Assembly (NCBI RefSeq): GCF_016587435.1 | Contig: NZ_BNJJ01000011.1 | Span: forward strand, 253,118-317,117 | Length of the DNA: 64,000 bases | Reading direction: 5' to 3' | Source of the DNA: Dictyobacter formicarum | GTDB taxonomy: Bacteria > Chloroflexota > Ktedonobacteria > Ktedonobacterales > Ktedonobacteraceae | Part shown: in pieces, positions 27,530 through 36,821 of the stretch | How the letters are laid out: each line of letters begins with the position of its first letter | Position numbering within the stretch: the first letter of the stretch is position 1 | Made by a program: the position numbers and the translations under genes | The notes under the pieces: generated by a model | Databases searched by the model: none | What the model was told of the DNA's origin: nothing | What the model saw: only the letters and a program-made list of their open reading frames with translations

Positions 27530-28177
27530 ATGAGTAAATTCAATCCACGTGATCCAAAGTGGATCAAAGAGTCTCGCGAGTATCTGGAACCAAGAGGGAT
27601 CATTCCTTACGTGGTGGAAACAACGCCGCGAGGTATAATTAGCCATGATCTTTTTTCGCGCCTGCTTCAGGACCGCATCATCTTCGTAGGCACACAAATT
27701 GATGATATGGTTGCCAATAGCGTTGTAGGTCAGTTACTCTACTTGCAAAATGAAGATGCAACCAAAGACATTAGTATGTATATCAATAGCCCAGGTGGAG
27801 TGATCTATGCTGGCCTGGCGATCTATGACACTATGCAATCGTTGAAAGCTGATGTCTCAACCGTTTGTATGGGTATGGCCATGAGCATGGGAGCAGTGCT
27901 GCTGGCTGTGGGGGCAAAAGGAAAACGTTTTGCGCTCCCTAATTCGACTATCCTGATTCACCAGCCGCTGGGTGGTGCAGAAGGGCAAGCCTCCGATATT
28001 GAAATTACGGCGCGTGAGATTATCCGCTTACGTCAGACCCTGCTAGGCATTCTTTCCAAGCACACAGGCCAGCCTATCGAGCGTATTCAAAAAGATGCCG
28101 ACCGCAACTACTACCTTTCCGCACCCCAGGCGGTAGAATATGGCATCATCGACGAAGTCCTTTCTAAGGAAGAGTAA
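27530..28177 (+). CDS. clpP: ATP-dependent Clp protease proteolytic subunit
   Basis: A 215-residue ClpP serine peptidase. It forms the tetradecameric chamber that degrades proteins delivered by ClpX/ClpA/ClpC unfoldases. The family landmarks are [19 protein letters not shown], the catalytic Ser119 in [11 protein letters not shown], catalytic His144 in ILIHQPLGG, and the C-terminal [20 protein letters not shown] carrying the third residue. The residue before the nucleophile is Met instead of the usual Ala. An N-terminal extension of about 35 residues precedes the core, longer than the usual propeptide. ATG 27530 is favoured by AGGAG 5 nt upstream; ATG 27509 is in frame. No clpX is adjacent. 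Confidence 0.96.
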   Translation: MSKFNPRDPKWIKESREYLEPRGIIPYVVETTPRGIISHDLFSRLLQDRIIFVGTQIDDMVANSVVGQLLYLQNEDATKDISMYINSPGGVIYAGLAIYDTMQSLKADVSTVCMGMAMSMGAVLLAVGAKGKRFALPNSTILIHQPLGGAEGQASDIEITAREIIRLRQTLLGILSKHTGQPIERIQKDADRNYYLSAPQAVEYGIIDEVLSKEE

Positions 28178-28191
28178 CCATTACATTCTCC

Positions 28192-28243
28192 AAAAAAAAA
28201 GACCAGCACGGCGCCAGCGGACAACACATCCGCTGGCGCCGTG
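28192..28243 (-). terminator. Terminator between clpP and the His-rich gene, 15-bp perfect stem
   Basis: CACGGCGCCAGCGGA (28207-28221) pairs with 28229-28243 across a 7-nt loop. On the minus strand it is followed within 6 nt by nine T (28200-28192), a canonical terminator for the His-rich gene. It also sits 29 nt after the clpP stop and may act both ways. Confidence 0.85.
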
Positions 28244-28314
28244 TTATTGTGGGGTTGATTAATACGTTACATACAATCATTGCTCATTCCTGGACTCGAT
28301 ATTAAAAACTTTTA

Positions 28315-28743
28315 TTAGTGGTGAACCGCGCCATGATGGGCTGCGCTGTGATGGACTGCGCTGTGGTGCGCTGCGCCATGATGGGCTGCGCCATGGTGAG
28401 CAGCGTGATGGGTTGCGCTATGGTGTCCGCCACGGCGAGGCATTGGAGCAGATGCAATCAGAGCGCCACTAACAAGGTGATGGCCAGCAACACCATGTGT
28501 AGCTGTACCATGATGGGCTGCGCTGTGATGGGCTGCGCTGTGGTGCGCTGCGCCATGATGGGCTGCGCCATGATGGGCTGCGCCATGGTGAGCAGCGTGA
28601 TGGGTTGCGCTATGGTGTCCGCCACCATGAGGCATTGGCGCTGCTTGGATTGCCACTTGAGCAGGAACAAAGGCCAGGAATCCACTCAAAGCTGCACCAG
28701 CGGCAATCAAAGTCAATTTACGTGTAATATCATGCATAGACAT
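28315..28743 (-). CDS. Secreted His/Ala-repeat protein
   Basis: A 142-residue protein. Residues 1-35 look like a signal peptide: charged MSMHDITRK, then a hydrophobic stretch and AQVAIQAAP. The mature part is built from pairs of histidines spaced by three small residues (AAHHG, AAHHS), with about 36 histidines in two blocks separated by a short hydrophobic spacer (VSGALIASAPMP). The two blocks start alike (GGHHSATHHAAHHGAAHHG), showing an internal duplication. His-His arrays bind transition metals such as Ni, Zn or Cu, so an extracytoplasmic metal buffer is a reasonable guess. GGAGG lies about 10 nt before ATG 28743. The plus strand over this repeat is also open but is a shadow. Confidence 0.72.
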   Translation of the reverse strand: MSMHDITRKLTLIAAGAALSGFLAFVPAQVAIQAAPMPHGGGHHSATHHAAHHGAAHHGAAHHGAAHHSAAHHSAAHHGTATHGVAGHHLVSGALIASAPMPRRGGHHSATHHAAHHGAAHHGAAHHSAVHHSAAHHGAVHH

Positions 28744-29198
28744 CTAAAGGAAACCTCCATTAAACAACTTGCTTACTATATGTCAAAACCTTTTTCAAAC
28801 CAGGAATGCACAATGCAGAAACAATATTTCAGCCCTGAAAAACCTATTTCCATCGCATGCCATACATGTTCTGGAAATCTAGTATTATTTATCGGTAAAA
28901 CTGATATATTCAATAGCAGTAGAGTTAGTTATAAAAACCTGGCCTGCAAAAACCGGGCGAATACGTATGGGGATGACTCAAAAGTATGCATTTTGTGTTT
29001 ATCTTTTCTATGTTTCAAGTTCCTCCACTACGCACCACTGGCCCGAAGTATTACGCTTGCGCCCTGAAAAAAATCGCCCCTGACGATATTCGATAGCGAT
29101 GATGCCTCTTGCTACTGCGTTATCTAAAGGTGTAGGAAAACATATGAGATACTGTTGTATAACAACCTGGTTCTACATTAGATAAGATAGGAAAGAGC
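28744..29198. other. Intergenic region before a methyltransferase gene
   Basis: About 450 bases with no credible gene. The plus-strand open frame crossing it is a continuation of the shadow of the His-rich repeats. I see no repeat or clear promoter. Confidence 0.4.
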
Positions 29199-29993
29199 AT
29201 GCAACCCAAACCCGAAAACTTCGATCGCCAGTATGCAGAATCTTTTAAAAATCAGCACGTAGTAGATGCCTATCGCTATCGTGCACCTTATCCACCAGAG
29301 ACATTTGCTATTCTGGCTGATCTGATCAAAGATGAACCGCGCACACTGCTAGATGTGGGCGCCGGGTCAGGAGATATAGCGCGGCAATGCGTACACCTGG
29401 CGGAACGAGTGGACGCGGTAGACTTCTCACAAAACATGATTGAGCGGGGTAAGCAATTGCCAGACGGCAACCATCCTCACCTGCACTGGATCTATGGCAA
29501 AATTGAAGAAGTCCCCCTGACACCGCCTTACGCCTTAATCACTGCCGGATCCAGCATCCACTGGACAGAATGGGAAGTAGCATTCCCGCGCTTTCATGAT
29601 CTGCTCACGCCACAAGGTATGCTGGCGCTGGTGCATCGCCGCGCATTGTCGATGCCCTGGAGTGAAGAACTATCACAACTGCAGGCACAATATTCTTCTC
29701 GCCGTGGACATCGCTCAACCTATGTACGTAAGGAACTGGAAGAACGCGGCCTATTTCACACCATCGGCGAAACAGAGACCACGCCAATCGATTTTCATCA
29801 AAGTATCGACGACTTCATCGAAGGATTACACTCGCGCAGCAATTTCGCCCGTGAACGCATGAGTCGGCAGGCAGCCGAAAACTTCGATCAACAGGCCAGA
29901 TCTCTCCTCCTACGCTATCATCCTCACGGCATTATTCCACTACAGGTCAGCGGCACCGTCGCCTGGGGTCATCCACTCAAACCAACCAGTTAA
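29199..29993 (+). CDS. Class I SAM-dependent methyltransferase
   Basis: A 264-residue soluble protein with the Rossmann-like methyltransferase fold: motif I TLLDVGAGSGDIARQCV (about 49-65), acidic motif II VDAVDFS, and motif III around LTPQGMLALVHRR. It uses S-adenosylmethionine; the acceptor is not predictable. GGAAAGAGC precedes ATG 29199 at good spacing. It stands alone, closed by the 23-bp hairpin at 30002. It is one of four methyltransferases between 29 and 40 kb, and not close in sequence to the others. Confidence 0.85.
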   Translation: MQPKPENFDRQYAESFKNQHVVDAYRYRAPYPPETFAILADLIKDEPRTLLDVGAGSGDIARQCVHLAERVDAVDFSQNMIERGKQLPDGNHPHLHWIYGKIEEVPLTPPYALITAGSSIHWTEWEVAFPRFHDLLTPQGMLALVHRRALSMPWSEELSQLQAQYSSRRGHRSTYVRKELEERGLFHTIGETETTPIDFHQSIDDFIEGLHSRSNFARERMSRQAAENFDQQARSLLLRYHPHGIIPLQVSGTVAWGHPLKPTS

Positions 29994-30001
29994 TATATCA
30001 A

Positions 30002-30055
30002 CATCAACGGAGCCCGACCAGACTATCTCACCAGTCTGGTCGGGCTCCGTTGATG
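30002..30055. repeat. 23-bp perfect inverted repeat with 8-nt loop
   Basis: Positions 30002-30024 and 30033-30055 are exact reverse complements. It lies 8 nt after the methyltransferase stop and 8 nt before the end of the convergent small membrane-protein gene. There is no T-run on either side. It is probably a shared transcript end. Confidence 0.8.
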
Positions 30056-30063
30056 CTAGCTAC

Positions 30064-30243
30064 TTAAAAGAGACTGGCAACGTAGGGCCAGAAAAAATAC
30101 AGCAAACACGCCATAATAATAATTACGACTATAAAAATGAGACGTACGAAACGCCCTTTAGGATAACTTTCCTGTGCATAGGATGGACGTCTATCGCGAT
30201 CTTCCATAAAGCCTAAACTTTCCCGATGAAAATCTCTTGTCAT
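30064..30243 (-). CDS. Small single-pass membrane protein, 59 residues
   Basis: A 59-residue open frame from ATG 30243 to TAA 30066-30064. The N-terminal half is charged (MTRDFHRESLGFMEDRDRRP); the C-terminal half is one hydrophobic helix (LIFIVVIIIMACLLYFFW). It would be anchored in the membrane with the N-terminus in the cytoplasm. No known family. It lies 61 nt after the 132-residue gene at 30305 in the same direction and is probably co-transcribed. There is no strong ribosome-binding site, so it is moderately supported. Confidence 0.5.
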   Translation of the reverse strand: MTRDFHRESLGFMEDRDRRPSYAQESYPKGRFVRLIFIVVIIIMACLLYFFWPYVASLF

Positions 30244-30304
30244 TTATACCATGAAGCAAGCAATGTCGCTTTATTGTACAGGCCAATACTACTTCTTGTA
30301 TAGA

Positions 30305-30703
30305 TCACTCGCTCAGAGGAAGAACGCGCGAGATGCGCTCAAGTGAGACGAAGCGACCAAGAATATTCCAGGCCTTAATGGTATGATCATGACCACGGGC
30401 GGTAACGATGTAGGTGATATTCTCAGGGTCCAGATATTGGCGTTGGATAGCTTTCTCTTGATCCTCCACAGGACCATACATGCCTCCACGCAAGAGCACG
30501 CGACGGACCACTCCTTCACGGGCACAGGTCTCATCACGCACAAATTGTACGCGATCACCTTCACTATACTCAGGAACTGGAAGAGACGCCGGATCAAAAC
30601 CCTCAGGCCAGCTTACCACCCGTTGTCCATGACGGAAGTCCACCGCCTCCCACTGGTTAAACGTGCCATTCCAGACCGGGATAGGTAAATATTTCTCAGT
30701 CAT
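30305..30703 (-). CDS. Conserved-looking hypothetical protein, 132 residues
   Basis: A soluble 132-residue protein of unknown function. It is rich in beta-prone stretches: YSEGDRVQFVRDETC, EGVVRRVLLRGGMYGP and ITYIVTARGHD. This pattern resembles small SH3-like or KOW-like barrels (a G-D-x-V-x-F turn then a charged strand), but the match is too loose to name. The codon pattern is even, and it ends just upstream of the small membrane gene. No signal peptide or metal motif is seen. Confidence 0.6.
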   Translation of the reverse strand: MTEKYLPIPVWNGTFNQWEAVDFRHGQRVVSWPEGFDPASLPVPEYSEGDRVQFVRDETCAREGVVRRVLLRGGMYGPVEDQEKAIQRQYLDPENITYIVTARGHDHTIKAWNILGRFVSLERISRVLPLSE

Positions 30704-30827
30704 TGTTATGGATCAACCTTCTCATATGATGATTGCCTGACTTTCCATACTTAAATATAACCGTCGTGGTCAAACGTATCTGTTGGCCGAGCTGGTTACT
30801 CACTTATCCACGACATTATTCTAACCA

Positions 30828-31859
30828 CTACACAGCAAATTGGCCAATCAGGATACAATGTTGACTACCACGTGAGACACAATCGGTATCCAGGTTCAAA
30901 GGTATGATATTGGGTGAAACAAACATATAATCGATACGGAAAAAAGTCCAGACCCGATTGAAATAGTTGATGCCCCACGATTGCCCATTGCCACTGCCTA
31001 CCTGTAACTGAGTATCTTCAAGATCCGCAGATAGATCATGATAGGCCAGTTCGCGATCAGTCAAATTCATATCACCTAACAGCAGCAGCCGTTCTCCACG
31101 TGCCAGTAGGGGCTGCAAAAATTGGTGTAGCTCTTTCACCTGATTATCGCGCCGCTGAGGACAATATGTGCAACTATACACAGTATTTACGGCTGAAATT
31201 GGATGTGCATTGACAACCAGCATGGTGCGACCATGACCCAGATCCAGACGCACCCATAGGACGCGCGGAATATCCCAGACCGCACGCGACCCGTCAGCGG
31301 CCTGAACAATACCATGGTCTACGATCGGATATTTACTTAGCACAGCCTCGCCCGGAGGAACATCCTTTGGTTTATACAGATGATAAGGATATGCCTGCAA
31401 AATATCTGTTGCCAGATCAATTCCTGACCAATCAGCTTCCTGCAATGCGATTATATCCGGAGTCTTCTCGTCAATGATTTGTCTTAAATAACCGTCTCGC
31501 TTGTTTCTACCTCGATAGTTCCAGGTCAGTGCGGTTATTTTTTGCCCTGTGGCAGACTCCTGCGCGCTGCCTTTGCCCAAACGCGGCGGGAACCAGAGAC
31601 ACAATAACACAATGCCAGCAGCAAACACAACACGCAGCACCGAAGTAAAGCGCCAGAATAAAAAAGGGATAAGCATTGTCAGCGGCATAAACAGATAAGG
31701 AGCAAAAATAGCCACCAGCGCTAACAGGCCCATGCGTTGAGGCGCTAAAGTCTGCATAACCAGGGTTGTGTCAATTACCAATAGATAGCACAGGGTTCCA
31801 ATAATCAATGCCTTGAAGCGTTGCTTCTTCCAAACATGAAAAAACCAGTTCCCGACCAT
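30828..31859 (-). CDS. Membrane-anchored endonuclease/exonuclease/phosphatase (EEP) family protein
   Basis: A 343-residue protein. The first 95 residues contain three hydrophobic segments; the remainder is the EEP fold: ITALTWNYRG, the metal-binding Glu in IIALQEADWSG, GEAVLSKYPIV, LVVNAHPISA and the metal/catalytic LLLGDMN. The end usually reads SDHxP with the catalytic His; here it is RGSQHCIL, so the Asp before His is Gln. Relatives cleave phosphodiesters of lipids or nucleic acids. The membrane anchor and outward domain suggest an extracytoplasmic enzyme. The Asp to Gln change may lower activity. Confidence 0.82.
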   Translation of the reverse strand: MVGNWFFHVWKKQRFKALIIGTLCYLLVIDTTLVMQTLAPQRMGLLALVAIFAPYLFMPLTMLIPFLFWRFTSVLRVVFAAGIVLLCLWFPPRLGKGSAQESATGQKITALTWNYRGRNKRDGYLRQIIDEKTPDIIALQEADWSGIDLATDILQAYPYHLYKPKDVPPGEAVLSKYPIVDHGIVQAADGSRAVWDIPRVLWVRLDLGHGRTMLVVNAHPISAVNTVYSCTYCPQRRDNQVKELHQFLQPLLARGERLLLLGDMNLTDRELAYHDLSADLEDTQLQVGSGNGQSWGINYFNRVWTFFRIDYMFVSPNIIPLNLDTDCVSRGSQHCILIGQFAV

Positions 31860-32220
31860 TTCTTCTTAGTCCTTTTATCAGCAGATGCATACTAATGCTA
31901 CTATATGAGCCTTTACCAAAGCAGTCTTTTTATCCGTTTTATCAAATCATGCTTGCTGCGTGTCGAAACGCGTGCCTGCTATACCGTAGTTGATTTACAT
32001 AATCTAGTCAAGGTATATAGTCCCTTATTCAACACTATGGACAAGTTCTGGGTCTGGATCTGGAAGTTGTAGCATTATTTAGCTATCAGTGGAGTGTTCC
32101 CTATCTACAAAACGTCGGAGAATGGTCAAAAATGCTAACAGGATACAAAGTAGCATGGGAAAATTGTGGTAACCGCCGACTCACTGAGCGTAGGCGAGCC
32201 AGGCGACAATACATAACACA
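31860..32220. other. Intergenic region, 361 bases
   Basis: Lies between the end of the sensor kinase gene and the start of the EEP gene, both on the minus strand. I see no gene, repeat or clear promoter in it. Confidence 0.4.
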
Positions 32221-33915
32221 TTAATCAGCGACCCCGGTCGTAATCTGAGGCGATGAGAATAATGGCAAATGAATATAAAAAGTTGAACCTTCGTGCAGAC
32301 TACTCTCCACCCAGATGCGCCCACCATGGCGATTAATAATTTCTTTGGTCACATAAAGTCCGATGCCAAAGCCGCTCAATGAAGAGTTGCTGGCCACACG
32401 CGCCCGGTAAAAACGCTCAAAGATACGCAAGCACTCGTCGGGTGCAATCCCCATACCCTGATCTTTCACCCAGATCCAGGCCTCACGATGCTTCTCGCTG
32501 CGATCACCAGTGGGAGCAACGCGCAAGCCTACTTCGATCGTTCCGCCATCAGGGCTATATTTGATTGCGTTATTAATCAGGTTGCTGATCACTTGAATGA
32601 TGCGTTCTTTATCGAACACGCCGGGAAGAGATTCTTGCTCTTGCAGTCCCTCTACAGTCAGATGGAGTTGATGACGATTGGTTGTCATAAGCTGGCTATC
32701 TACAACCTGGATCAAGAGGCGGTGAAGATCATACATTGCCAGATTGAGGTGCAATTGCTGCTGTTCGACCCTGGTAATGTCTAGCATCGCATCAATGAGG
32801 CGGGTCAGGTATTCACTTTGATCAACAATATGCATTAATGCCGATTGTGTTAACTCGTTCAGCGAGCTTGTTTCTAATGGCATCTGAGCTAAGAGATCCG
32901 CGAAACCCTGGATAATTGTAATGGGTGTACGCAATTCGTGGCTGGCAATAGAGAGAAATTCATTTTTGTGCTGCTCAACGTTTTTTGTTTTTGTAATGTC
33001 TTGAAAAAGGATGATCGCTCCCGTCAGGATCTGCTGCTTATCGTGCTTGATCGAAATGGGAGCACACGAGATCAAAACTACGATCTTCTGACCATTAGGA
33101 GTAACAATCGTAGCTTCTTTACTGCTTATAATTTCACCGCTCAATGCCTGAATCAGAAAAAAATTCCAGGGGGGTAGCGTGCCCTGATCCATGTTCTGCG
33201 CATCTGGAATATGCTGGCGCGTAAATTGATGCACGGGCAAGCCAATCAATTGAACGAGAGGAATTTGCAATAAACTGGCGGCAGTTTCATTCGCATAGCG
33301 GATAGAGCCGGTTACAGAATCAGCAATCAAGGCACCCTCGGGTAGCTGATCCAGAATAGTATATAAGCTCGTCTGCTCGCTCTGGACGGTCAAACTCAGT
33401 CGGGCCTGGGCGAGTGCCGCAGCAATATATGTGCCAACCGCCAATAACGTAGATACCCTGATAGTTTCTTGCGACAGCGTTGTGTCAAAAGCTGCCGTTA
33501 ACATGCCCTCATAACAATTTCCAAACCACAGGGGGATAAAGATGATGCTTTGTATCTGCTCATGTGCCCAGCACTGCCACTTCTCCCTATGTTCTTCTAT
33601 ACACATCTCAGCCTGCACATCGGCTATAACCAATGGCTGATGCTGATGATGCTGCCACTCAAAAAATGGAAAAACTTGTCCTGATAAGATGCGTAAACGC
33701 TGCGCCAACACATCATCGTCGCAGATGGAATGAATACCCAATAAACGATAACTTTGCCAGGTATCATCGACAACATGGAAGCATGTAAGGCTCGTATGCA
33801 AATGGGTATGAATAATATCCAGTGTCTTGCCAATAATAGCAGGAATGTCAGAAGATTCACGTACACTCTGCGCCACGCTATCAATGATCTGCTGACTTAT
33901 TTGCGCATGATTCAT
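32221..33915 (-). CDS. Orphan sensor histidine kinase (GAF-PAS-HisKA-HATPase)
   Basis: A 564-residue soluble kinase with no membrane segment. Residues about 15-175 form a GAF-like domain (QSIIFIPLWFGNCYEGMLTA-like core), about 190-320 a PAS domain (LPEGALIADSVTGSIRYANE). HisKA follows with the phosphorylated His in FLSIASHELRTPITIIQGF. The ATPase has the N box ISNLINNAIKYSPDGG, G1 DQGMGIAP and G2 GFGIGLYVTKEI. ATG 33915 (MNHAQIS) is preceded by GAGG with 6 nt spacing; the frame extends upstream to 33966. No response regulator gene is adjacent, so its partner lies elsewhere. The input is probably a small cytoplasmic ligand or redox state. Confidence 0.93.
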   Translation of the reverse strand: MNHAQISQQIIDSVAQSVRESSDIPAIIGKTLDIIHTHLHTSLTCFHVVDDTWQSYRLLGIHSICDDDVLAQRLRILSGQVFPFFEWQHHQHQPLVIADVQAEMCIEEHREKWQCWAHEQIQSIIFIPLWFGNCYEGMLTAAFDTTLSQETIRVSTLLAVGTYIAAALAQARLSLTVQSEQTSLYTILDQLPEGALIADSVTGSIRYANETAASLLQIPLVQLIGLPVHQFTRQHIPDAQNMDQGTLPPWNFFLIQALSGEIISSKEATIVTPNGQKIVVLISCAPISIKHDKQQILTGAIILFQDITKTKNVEQHKNEFLSIASHELRTPITIIQGFADLLAQMPLETSSLNELTQSALMHIVDQSEYLTRLIDAMLDITRVEQQQLHLNLAMYDLHRLLIQVVDSQLMTTNRHQLHLTVEGLQEQESLPGVFDKERIIQVISNLINNAIKYSPDGGTIEVGLRVAPTGDRSEKHREAWIWVKDQGMGIAPDECLRIFERFYRARVASNSSLSGFGIGLYVTKEIINRHGGRIWVESSLHEGSTFYIHLPLFSSPQITTGVAD

Positions 33916-34228
33916 TACAAGCCTCACTTTAGGAATATACATTTGGACGCTTATCTTAGTAAGCACATGATCTATCGCTGCTGGTTACACACGCAATGAT
34001 TGTTCAGTTTATTTCTGCCTTTGTTAAACTTACAGACAATGAAATACTATACGTTCCTTTAACAAACGTGTCAAGAAAAGTGTGTCCTTGCATAAAAGGT
34101 AACATAATTTTATACTAGCAAGTACTATTATTAACCAGATGCAAAACCATAATAACGCCTATTACTGCAGGATACGCTACGGTCCATACCTGCAAATTCT
34201 AATTATATATAGTAAAGGGGGAAATACG
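33916..34228. other. Divergent intergenic region
   Basis: About 310 AT-rich bases between the sensor kinase and the methyltransferase at 34229. The plus-strand frame extending upstream of 34229 has no ribosome-binding site. Nothing else is seen. Confidence 0.4.
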
Positions 34229-35101
34229 ATGGCGGATTTACAGACCAATACCTCACAGGGAGAGGCTTATTTTACTGATCCAGAGAGCGCTTCAGAAATG
34301 GCCAGGCTCACAAAGCAGGCTCGCCTGTTGACCAGAGCAATGGGAGGACCGTTAGATGAGACTATCAAACAAGCCAGGATTATTGATGTGCTGGATGTTG
34401 CTTGCGGACCAGGTGAGTGGGCACTGGAAATGGCTTCGCTTTATCCCGATAAACAAATAACAGGCATAGATATCAGCCAGTTAATGATTGAATATGCCCG
34501 CTTCCAGGCATCTCAGCGCTCCCTATTCAATACCCATTTTCATACCATGAACATCCTCCAGCCTCTTGATTTCCAGGCCGATAGCTTTGACTTTATTAAT
34601 ATCCGCTTGATCGCATCTTTCATGTTTCGATCCAGCGACAATTGGCCCCGGCTATTGAGGGAATGCGTCCGGGTAACACGACCGGGTGGCATTATGCGCC
34701 TGACAGATTGTGAGTGGTTTATCAGTAACAGTCCAAGGACCGAAAAATTATTTGGTTTGTGTACGCGAGCCATCCATCTCAATGGCAATACGTTTTCGCA
34801 GGATGGACGTCAACTGGCTGTAACTCCCATGCTCAAACGCTTCTTACGCAATGCCGGTTGCCACAATATTCAACACAAAGCTTTTGCGGTTGACTGCTCT
34901 TCTGGCGCGGAGTCACACCCAGGTTTCTATGAAGATATGGTGGTCTTTCTCAAACTACTACAACCGCTGGTAATTAGCACGGGAATAGCCAGCAAAGATG
35001 AAGTAGAGTCGCTCTATACCCAGGCATTAGAAGAAATGAATGCCGAGGACTTTAATTGTCTGTGGTACTATCTGACCACGTGGGGAGAAAACACAGAGTA
35101 G
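34229..35101 (+). CDS. Class I SAM-dependent methyltransferase
   Basis: A 290-residue protein. Motif I is VLDVACGPGEWALEMASLYP, then ITGIDISQLMIEYAR; motif III is RVTRPGGIMRLTDCEW. The overall layout is that of UbiE/cyclopropane-type small-molecule methyltransferases. AGGGGG lies about 8 nt before ATG 34229. It is 131 nt upstream of the Tes-like radical SAM gene, in the same direction, so it may belong to the same transcript. The acceptor is not known; given the neighbours a lipid or isoprenoid is possible. Confidence 0.85.
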   Translation: MADLQTNTSQGEAYFTDPESASEMARLTKQARLLTRAMGGPLDETIKQARIIDVLDVACGPGEWALEMASLYPDKQITGIDISQLMIEYARFQASQRSLFNTHFHTMNILQPLDFQADSFDFINIRLIASFMFRSSDNWPRLLRECVRVTRPGGIMRLTDCEWFISNSPRTEKLFGLCTRAIHLNGNTFSQDGRQLAVTPMLKRFLRNAGCHNIQHKAFAVDCSSGAESHPGFYEDMVVFLKLLQPLVISTGIASKDEVESLYTQALEEMNAEDFNCLWYYLTTWGENTE

Positions 35102-35232
35102 ACATCCAGGCGGAGCCCCTTATAGCAATTCATACTTAGAACCGTGTACTATCAACATATAAAAATACTGGTAGACAATGTTGACTCAAGCACACGTTCA
35201 CACAGTTGAGGGTAAAAGCGAAGGAGATTTCT

Positions 35233-36798
35233 ATGGATCATCAGGATAATTTATCGACCCGGACCGTTACATCTCCAGAGATAGTGATAGGCACAGCAAC
35301 AAACCCACAAGAGCCACATTTGCGCCGCAAAAAAGATGTGGATTATGTTTTCCTTGAACTGACCCGCAGTATCTGCCCCGACTGTCGCAGAGTGATTGAT
35401 GCGCACATACTTGTGCGCGACAATAAAGTATATATGCGTAAGTGTTGCCCCGAACATGGCGTATTTGAAGGTCTGGTATATGGCGATGCGCAGGCCTATG
35501 TCTCTGCTACCCGCTTCAACAAACCAGGCACCATCCCCCTGGCTTACACCACAGAGGTACAGCATGGCTGTCCACACGACTGCGGGCTGTGTCCAGACCA
35601 TCAACAACACGCCTGTCTGGGAATTATTGAAGTCAACAGTGCCTGCAACATGGATTGTCCATTGTGTTTTGCCAATGCCGGGGCTGGCTTTAATCTGACA
35701 CTGGAGGAGGTCGAAAACATACTGGATCACCTGGTAGAAACAGAGGGCAATCCCGAAGTCGTCCAATTCTCCGGTGGAGAACCAACTATCCATCCACAAA
35801 TTATTGAGATGATCAAGGCAGCAAAACAGCGGAATATTCGCCATGTCATGCTTAATACGAATGGAAAGCGCATTGCTGACGACGATGAATTCTTACGCCA
35901 ACTGGCCGACCTGCGCCCATCAATCTACTTTCAGTTTGATGGTTTTGAGGCTGAGACCTATCGTATCTTGCGCGATGAGCCCGGTATCTTGCCACAAAAA
36001 CTGCGGGCACTCGATCGGCTGGCAGAGATTGGCGCGCACGTTGTACTGGTTCCAGCGGTGGATCGCTTTGTCAATTTACACGAGGTGGGAGCCATCGTCA
36101 ATTTTGGCCTGCAACATCCGGCGGTGCGCGGCATCAATTTCCAGCCCGCCTTCCAATCTGGTCGCCATGGCGAAAGCGATCCGCTGCAGCGCCTGACCAT
36201 TCCTGATATTCTGCAGGCATTAGAAGAACAGACCAGTCAGAACCTACTGGTATCGGACTTCGTACCGGTGCCGTGTTGCTTCCCTACCTGTAATTCAGTA
36301 ACGTATGTGCTCAAAGATGGTGATACCATCCTGCCTCTAACACGCGTACTTAATGTCGAGGATTATCTGGATTACATCACAAACCGCGCCGTAGCCGATC
36401 CTTCAGAGGATATTAAGGCTGCACTGGAAGGCTTGTGGTCTTCTTCAGCGGTGCCAGGTTCAGACAAGGCGGCGCAGCAACTCGCCCTCTCCTGCGCCGC
36501 CTGCGGACTGCCAGACAATGGATTAGATCTAAAGGCGTTTGCTAACAACATCTTTATGGTCATGCTGCAAGACTTCATGGATCCCTGGACATTTAATCAG
36601 AAGAATTTGATGAAATGTTGCAAGGAGATCTTGCTGCCGGATGGCAAACAGATTCCGTTCTGTGCCTATAACAACGTGGGCTATCGAGAGCAGGCACGCG
36701 TCCAGTTGCAGGCACGTGAGCGTGAGCGCAACCAGGCCAGGCGTGCTGGTATACCCTATACTCCAGAACCATTGACTTTCTCTTTTGAGCAGAAATAA
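35233..36798 (+). CDS. Radical SAM enzyme, Tes/MJ0619-like family
   Basis: A 521-residue radical SAM protein. The SAM cluster motif is C138-x3-C142-x2-C145 (SACNMDCPLCFANAG). The N-terminal part is typical of the archaeal MJ0619/Tes family: a C48-x2-C51 pair, KCCPEHGVFEGL (C71, C72), and GCPHDCGLCPDHQQHACLG (C113, C117, C120, C128), which in Tes bind extra iron-sulfur clusters. SGGEPTIHPQI is the usual radical SAM GGEP segment. The C-terminal half has PCCFPTCNSVTYVL, SCAACGLP and IPFCAYNNVGYRE. Tes couples lipid tails carbon to carbon to make tetraethers; other relatives methylate pterins. AAGGAG precedes ATG 35233 by 6 nt. The neighbouring methyltransferases, phosphatidyltransferase and YceI protein support a lipid role, which is inferred. 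Confidence 0.88.
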   Translation: MDHQDNLSTRTVTSPEIVIGTATNPQEPHLRRKKDVDYVFLELTRSICPDCRRVIDAHILVRDNKVYMRKCCPEHGVFEGLVYGDAQAYVSATRFNKPGTIPLAYTTEVQHGCPHDCGLCPDHQQHACLGIIEVNSACNMDCPLCFANAGAGFNLTLEEVENILDHLVETEGNPEVVQFSGGEPTIHPQIIEMIKAAKQRNIRHVMLNTNGKRIADDDEFLRQLADLRPSIYFQFDGFEAETYRILRDEPGILPQKLRALDRLAEIGAHVVLVPAVDRFVNLHEVGAIVNFGLQHPAVRGINFQPAFQSGRHGESDPLQRLTIPDILQALEEQTSQNLLVSDFVPVPCCFPTCNSVTYVLKDGDTILPLTRVLNVEDYLDYITNRAVADPSEDIKAALEGLWSSSAVPGSDKAAQQLALSCAACGLPDNGLDLKAFANNIFMVMLQDFMDPWTFNQKNLMKCCKEILLPDGKQIPFCAYNNVGYREQARVQLQARERERNQARRAGIPYTPEPLTFSFEQK

Positions 36799-36821
36799 TA
36801 GGGTACTCGCGAGGTTTGCCG

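Noticed and set aside
28328..28640. Possible CRISPR-like repeats
   Set aside because: The repeats are codon-level repeats of the His/Ala protein with no spacers.
28318..29067. Plus-strand open frame with Met/Cys-rich repeats
   Set aside because: It is the antisense of the His/Ala repeat gene; no ribosome-binding site and improbable composition.
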